From assembly GCF_002027705.1 (NCBI RefSeq), contig NZ_MBTG01000023.1, forward strand, positions 124,001 through 188,000: a stretch of 64,000 nucleotides of DNA. Direction: 5' to 3'. A program made the translations under genes and the position numbers. Shown here one piece after another: positions 59,645-64,000 of this stretch. Below the pieces are notes generated by a model. It did not search any database. It had not been told where the DNA came from and saw only the letters and a list, made by a program, of their open reading frames with translations. The stretch is from Paenibacillus ferrarius (GTDB taxonomy: Bacteria > Bacillota > Bacilli > Paenibacillales > NBRC-103111). The first letter of the stretch is position 1. Each line of letters starts with the position of its first letter.

Positions 59645-61954
59645 CTAGTACGCCTTAGGAACCTCAATTTTGTTGGTGACACCATCTTCGGTGAAATAAA
59701 TATGCGCGTCGAAGCCTTGGTCATCCATGAAGTAGGACACGTATTTCGGCTCGCCGTGCTTGATCGGCACGAGCAGTGTCGCAATCCGGTGGCTGCGCGC
59801 CGGCTTAGTTGTCGCCTTCAGGTGCCGATGCGGCGGCAAGCCCTCGATTTCGGCCGGATCGACGTCCGCAAAGCCTTGATGCTGCGTCAGCTCCAAGTCG
59901 CCGGAGGAGCAATAAACGAAACGACCGTCCATGTCCGCTTTGCGGCCCTGGACTTTGAAGTTCTGTCCGTTCAGCTTCATCTCGTACAGGGTCTGGAACA
60001 GCCAATCGACCGAACCTGCCTGCGACAGGTCGATATGATCAACAACCACAACATACGTGCCGAAGAAATACAATTCGCGCACATAGCGCTCCAAATACGG
60101 CACGTTCTCAAGATACGCCGCTGTGGCGTTGCTGCGAGAGTAGCCATATCCCTTGCGCTGCTCGGCGATTTCTACGAAGCCGTTGGCTGCCATGTTCAGC
60201 ACTTTATTTTTCTCAGCATATTGACCGTGTCCGTCGATCAAAATATTGTTCGTTGAACGCGTCTGTCTGCGCCAGTTCATGTGCATCGTGCTGTTGAACG
60301 CTACATAATAGCCGCTCTCGATGGCCAGCGGTTCGCCGTAGGCATGCAGCAGGAAGCCGTTTTGGTCGCCATGGCTATGGCTGACAGAGCCGTACTTGCT
60401 GCTCTTCGTCAGAAGCATGATATGGCGCTCCGGATCGGCCATTTGTGAGTGAAAGGCCACCCAGCCAATGTCGCGGAACCATTTGACCGACTCTATATTG
60501 GCATCGGTAGGCTCAACCGCTTCTACTTGCGGGTAATCGTGACGGTACACCATTTCGTCGAAACGGAAATCCCACCAGCCGTAGTTGTAGAATTTCATTT
60601 CGGAATCCGTATCCGTTTCCCGAGCCCGCTCGAAATACCATTGATATAGACCATTTCCGGTGACACCGGCAAACTGGCGGATGTTAAATCCTGTTTTTAA
60701 GCTGACTGGATCGCCAAGCGTGGATTGATCCCCGAAGCTTGCGCGAAGGGTATCCGGGCTGAAGGCATACAGCGGGAAATCCCCCGTTTTCGTGAAAAAG
60801 GGCCTTTTATAAAAATCAATATTCGTATATTTCTTCAGCAAATTCATCGCTTCCGTGACAAAAGCCATCCCGGTCGTCCAATACATCGGACCCTCCGCCC
60901 AGCCTCCATCCGGTCCGCCCCAAGGCGAATATAAGCACGCATAGTATTCAAGGGTGTAATCCAGCCACTCACGGACTTCCGGCTCTTCCTCCAGCAAAGC
61001 AATGCAGCTAGGTACCAGAACGCTCGAAAGCGAGCGCACCGCATGGCTGTCGAATGGTACATGATGAATCTTCGAATGTTCGATAACGTGCTGGGCGATT
61101 TGACGCGTACGCGCAAGCAAAACACGACGCACAAGCGCGCGCTCATCCTCGGATAACACGGCATGCAGCCAATCATAGCCCCAGGCTATCGCGCCTGCCA
61201 TACGGAAGGAAGCTTCATCGTTGTAGTCACGGCATGTTGTGCCGTTTACATCCCATGAACAGACATGCAGCAGCCACGTTTTGGCTCGATCCAATAAGGC
61301 GTCATCTTCCATTAAAGTACCCGCCACGGCAAGATGACGAATCGCATAAAGCACTTCTTGCGTATCCATATACATTTGGCGCCACAAATTGGCAACACGC
61401 TTATTGCCTGGATAAGGCTGCGGTTCAGCAACCAGCTCACGGTCGATCCAAGGCTTAACGGATTTATCATAAAAAACGTCAAACCCGCAATAAGCTGGAT
61501 CCACAGCTAATTGACTGCGAAAAGCCGCTATTTCCGCGGATTGCAGCCACAGTCTTGGATGCTTCGCAGTTGCTTCCGCATAACGGCGCTCTCGGCTTGG
61601 CAGTGGAGTTTCCGGCAAGTGAGGCGGTACCTCGAAGCGGCGCACTTGGCTCCAAGCGGTTTGTGAGCCTCCCTCTTCAAGTAGCGCATAACGCCAGAAG
61701 TAGGTGCCAGGCTCCAACGCTTGATCCGGTGTATACAAATTATACGGAATTGGTTGAATCGTCAGCGTGTCTGCCTGCGCGAACGCATCGGTAGACGAGA
61801 TTTGCAGCACATAGCGATCTTGCTCCAGCTGCGCTGGAATCCACGTGAAGCGAGGAGGATTCTCCAGTAAAGCCGTTTGCTCATTCGGTTCGTATTGTAC
61901 GGTTAATACGCCGCTCTGCGGTTCGTATAATGGCGACAGTCGTGTCATATCCAT
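59645..61954 (-). CDS. Heparinase II/III-family protein with DUF4962-like N-terminus
   Basis: 769 residues, cytoplasmic (no signal peptide). The N-terminal Fn3-like part (FTWIPAQLEQDRYVLQISST) is followed by an (alpha/alpha) toroid (YDWLHAVLSEDERALVRRVL) and a C-terminal beta domain with SHSHGDQNGFLLHAYGEPL, where family enzymes place the His/Tyr catalytic set. Expected to cleave uronic-acid oligosaccharides by beta-elimination after import. It lies between a second heparinase gene and the sugar ABC genes. Exact glycan unknown. Confidence 0.88.
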   Translation of the reverse strand: MDMTRLSPLYEPQSGVLTVQYEPNEQTALLENPPRFTWIPAQLEQDRYVLQISSTDAFAQADTLTIQPIPYNLYTPDQALEPGTYFWRYALLEEGGSQTAWSQVRRFEVPPHLPETPLPSRERRYAEATAKHPRLWLQSAEIAAFRSQLAVDPAYCGFDVFYDKSVKPWIDRELVAEPQPYPGNKRVANLWRQMYMDTQEVLYAIRHLAVAGTLMEDDALLDRAKTWLLHVCSWDVNGTTCRDYNDEASFRMAGAIAWGYDWLHAVLSEDERALVRRVLLARTRQIAQHVIEHSKIHHVPFDSHAVRSLSSVLVPSCIALLEEEPEVREWLDYTLEYYACLYSPWGGPDGGWAEGPMYWTTGMAFVTEAMNLLKKYTNIDFYKRPFFTKTGDFPLYAFSPDTLRASFGDQSTLGDPVSLKTGFNIRQFAGVTGNGLYQWYFERARETDTDSEMKFYNYGWWDFRFDEMVYRHDYPQVEAVEPTDANIESVKWFRDIGWVAFHSQMADPERHIMLLTKSSKYGSVSHSHGDQNGFLLHAYGEPLAIESGYYVAFNSTMHMNWRRQTRSTNNILIDGHGQYAEKNKVLNMAANGFVEIAEQRKGYGYSRSNATAAYLENVPYLERYVRELYFFGTYVVVVDHIDLSQAGSVDWLFQTLYEMKLNGQNFKVQGRKADMDGRFVYCSSGDLELTQHQGFADVDPAEIEGLPPHRHLKATTKPARSHRIATLLVPIKHGEPKYVSYFMDDQGFDAHIYFTEDGVTNKIEVPKAY

Positions 61955-62008
61955 TCTCCTCCCGAGGGTTGTCTCTACGTGAAGCCTTCTCTTAGTTAAA
62001 GCCTTCTC

Positions 62009-64000
62009 CTAGATAAAAAGCAAGCCTTGATCATCCCTTAATTGAATACGTGTGATGCTATCTGAAAGATCAGGTACGGAAATAGCGATTTCCTTGTCCG
62101 AAAGGCGGGTCAATTCTACTGGGCTGCCTGCGCGGTAAATATGGATAAAATCAGCACGGCGATCCTGACGGCGGTGAAGCATTGCCGTAAGTGGCTGACT
62201 CGGGTCGACAGCATCACCCGGTGTCCCGATAGCCAGCAGCTCATCGCCTGGCTGTACAAGCGCCGTATGGAACACGGTTGCCTCCGTATGAAGCGAAGCT
62301 CCCAGCTCATAAGAGGCGTGCAGCTGAGCTGCGCCATTCCCGTCGGCCGCTTCAGAAGCAAGGTATTGACCGACAATGGGCAGCGGTCTTTCCAATTCAA
62401 CGGCATCTGCGGGAGCATCCTGGGCTGCGATTAGAAGCGTGTAGACTTCGTCCATGCCATACGGCTGCTGCCCGGCTTTCGGCTCAACAACGGGATGCAT
62501 CCACCACTCTATGCGCTTCGATTCTTCACCCGCCAGCTCGACTTGGAACCAATCGAGCAGCCACTCTCCCGTCAACAGCAAATGACGATTCATCGTGCAG
62601 CCCTCGTAGCCGTCCGTAGACTGCAGCCAAGTATACACCGCTGTTTCTGTTACCTCATAGCGAACACAGCGCCCTTCATGAGGCGCTTGTGAGCGGCCAT
62701 CCAGCGACACGGTATTGTGGCTGGCCGTTTCGGCAAACCACGATTTCCGCATGGACGAGCCGTAAGGCACCATCCCCAAATCGGGCGTCAAGGTTTGCGC
62801 CTTGTGCATCAGCGTCAGATGCAGCTTGTCGTAGTGGCCGTGGGAACCGCCATGCTCGCCGAAATCGGCGAGGAACGACAGCGGGTTCCCCGCTGCACGG
62901 CCAAGCACGAAGCCGGAGTCCGGCCAGAGCCGCGCCGGCCGTGGACCGGGCGAAGTAACGCCGGCGGCTTCGCCGGAGCCGTAGAGCAGCGCTTCGAGCT
63001 GCTCCCCGCTGGCAGCGCCCAGCTGCCGGTAAGCTTCGCGCAGCACCGGCGCGAGGCCGGCGATGCCGTAGATCGCGAGCCCCTGCTCCGCGATCTCGGC
63101 GATCTCGCGCGCGTAGGGATCGCGCGCGAGCGGCCCGTCGTGCAGCGCGGGCAAAGCGCCTTGGTCGTCGGCCATATCGGCCAAGACCTCGAGCATGCCG
63201 CGCATGGATTGTCCCTCTGCGCCGGTCGTGGCGTAGAGATCGATGCCGAACCGCTGCGCCATCTCCGCAGAGATCAAGTACGCCCGAAGAACGAAAACGT
63301 GATAATACGTGCTTCCCTCGAACTCCATCTGATCAGGCTTCACGCCGATCGATAGATGATGTTTGAAGCCGCCCTGGCCTTCAATGAGCGCCTCCAGCGC
63401 CGCTTGCTCCCCGCGAGCGGCGTAGACGCAAGACAATGACGCGTTCAGCCAAGCGGTGTAGTTGTTCTCCGCATTGTTCCGCTCATGAATAAGGATGTGC
63501 CGGTATTCTTCCATGCTCCCGGCGAGCAAGCCTAAGAACGCGTCGATCGCCGCTTGCTCTGCCGCCTCGAACGCAACCCCCTCATCGCGCAGCAATAAGT
63601 ACGCGCGAATCAGCGTCGTGGACCAGATCGCTTCCGTTAGCGCCTGGTGAAAAGCGCGCCCCTTCAGCATCCAGCTTTGCGCCTCCGGATGCACGGGATA
63701 AAGCGGGAACTGCTCGGCGTATTCGACGAGCAGTCTTTTGCTGAGCGACGCATAGGATACTTCGCCCAGCGCCGCATAAACAGCGGCGGCCTGCAAAGCC
63801 ACGCGAGCCAAAGACTGGTGCTTGAACACGAGCCAAGCACCGTGGTATTCCTCACCTTCAATGACGCAGCCATGCGGACAGTGAAATTCAGCCGCATCAA
63901 CTTGCAGCGGATCGAACGCCAGTTCGGTGTGGTGGCGTGGACAAACATACTGGTGCCACCATCCCCCAGGTTCTTTGGGAATCGAGAGGCTGCCTGCTTG
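62009..64000 (-). CDS. Heparinase II/III-family protein, 5' end beyond window
   Basis: The open frame continues to the window edge (GGWWHQYVCPRHHTELAFD, then FHCPHGCVIEGEEYHGAW), which is the usual start region of oligo-lyases. The apparent start at 63829 is only an internal codon. At least 663 residues are visible, including the toroid and the beta-sandwich with GEHGGSHGHYDKLHLTLM and SHNTVSLDGRSQ. The gene precedes the other heparinase gene by 54 bp on the same strand and is likely co-transcribed. Substrate unknown, probably acidic polysaccharide. Confidence 0.88.
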   Translation of the reverse strand, partial: QAGSLSIPKEPGGWWHQYVCPRHHTELAFDPLQVDAAEFHCPHGCVIEGEEYHGAWLVFKHQSLARVALQAAAVYAALGEVSYASLSKRLLVEYAEQFPLYPVHPEAQSWMLKGRAFHQALTEAIWSTTLIRAYLLLRDEGVAFEAAEQAAIDAFLGLLAGSMEEYRHILIHERNNAENNYTAWLNASLSCVYAARGEQAALEALIEGQGGFKHHLSIGVKPDQMEFEGSTYYHVFVLRAYLISAEMAQRFGIDLYATTGAEGQSMRGMLEVLADMADDQGALPALHDGPLARDPYAREIAEIAEQGLAIYGIAGLAPVLREAYRQLGAASGEQLEALLYGSGEAAGVTSPGPRPARLWPDSGFVLGRAAGNPLSFLADFGEHGGSHGHYDKLHLTLMHKAQTLTPDLGMVPYGSSMRKSWFAETASHNTVSLDGRSQAPHEGRCVRYEVTETAVYTWLQSTDGYEGCTMNRHLLLTGEWLLDWFQVELAGEESKRIEWWMHPVVEPKAGQQPYGMDEVYTLLIAAQDAPADAVELERPLPIVGQYLASEAADGNGAAQLHASYELGASLHTEATVFHTALVQPGDELLAIGTPGDAVDPSQPLTAMLHRRQDRRADFIHIYRAGSPVELTRLSDKEIAISVPDLSDSITRIQLRDDQGLLFI

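Noticed and set aside
63664..63948. Separate 94-codon ORF at the right edge
   Set aside because: It is another frame of the heparinase gene, whose own frame stays open to 64000 with family residues (GGWWHQYVCPRH).

Overview
The window looks like chromosomal DNA of a Paenibacillus-type Firmicute. Evidence: Shine-Dalgarno sites of AGGAGG type, TTG/GTG starts behind strong SD sites, sigma-A promoters, GlpP antitermination, duplicated cold-shock genes with a YdjO-type zinc-ribbon gene, and two YesM/YesN-plus-ABC sugar loci. Species cannot be fixed from sequence alone. No rRNA, tRNA, CRISPR or phage module was seen.

1-5.4 kb: a glycerol locus on the minus strand (glpP-glpK-glpD, glpD cut by the window edge). 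Transcription terminators lie in the leaders of glpP and glpD, each preceded by the same 13-nt motif. Next is a Tet(M)-like ribosomal GTPase. 5.4-16.9 kb: AlkA-type glycosylase, a metallo-hydrolase/TetR pair, an M42 peptidase, small proteins, a probable ~350-nt structured non-coding RNA, an OmpR/histidine-kinase pair, a decayed MFS remnant, and a PadR/MFS efflux pair with a canonical PadR box. 17-35.8 kb: a TrpXYZ-like ABC importer, oxidoreductases, a VbhA/Fic toxin-antitoxin pair, an MDR ABC exporter, MerR, Fe-alcohol dehydrogenase, a DinG/XPD-like helicase, a K+ channel, an M23 peptidase, YdjO/Csp, and a multicopper oxidase that has lost two copper ligands.

35.8-40.4 kb: a purine riboswitch with guanine-type specificity but ON-type architecture in front of a nucleoside deaminase, an anchored amidohydrolase, a simple-repeat tract, and a YVTN beta-propeller. 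40.6-47.3 kb: sugar locus 1 (permease, permease, YesM-like kinase, YesN-like regulator, binding protein), with the same inverted-repeat element at identical spacing from both -10 boxes. 47.4-52.7 kb: a second csp gene, XRE, NTP pyrophosphohydrolase, SDR, a signal-peptidase-like lipoprotein lacking the catalytic Lys, a HigBA-type pair with a frameshifted toxin, TetR, and NlpC/P60. 52.8-64 kb: sugar locus 2 on the minus strand: two heparinase II/III-family proteins, binding protein, two permeases, YesM/YesN. This is probably a polysaccharide (uronic acid type) uptake and degradation locus.

Three families of short dispersed repeats fill gaps between genes, mostly convergent ones: a GGAACTA...CTATTT family in 2+2 inverted arrangement with ~50-bp spacing, a CCTGCA palindrome family, and a GAGCCTGC...GCAGGCTC palindrome inside a 51-bp tandem unit.
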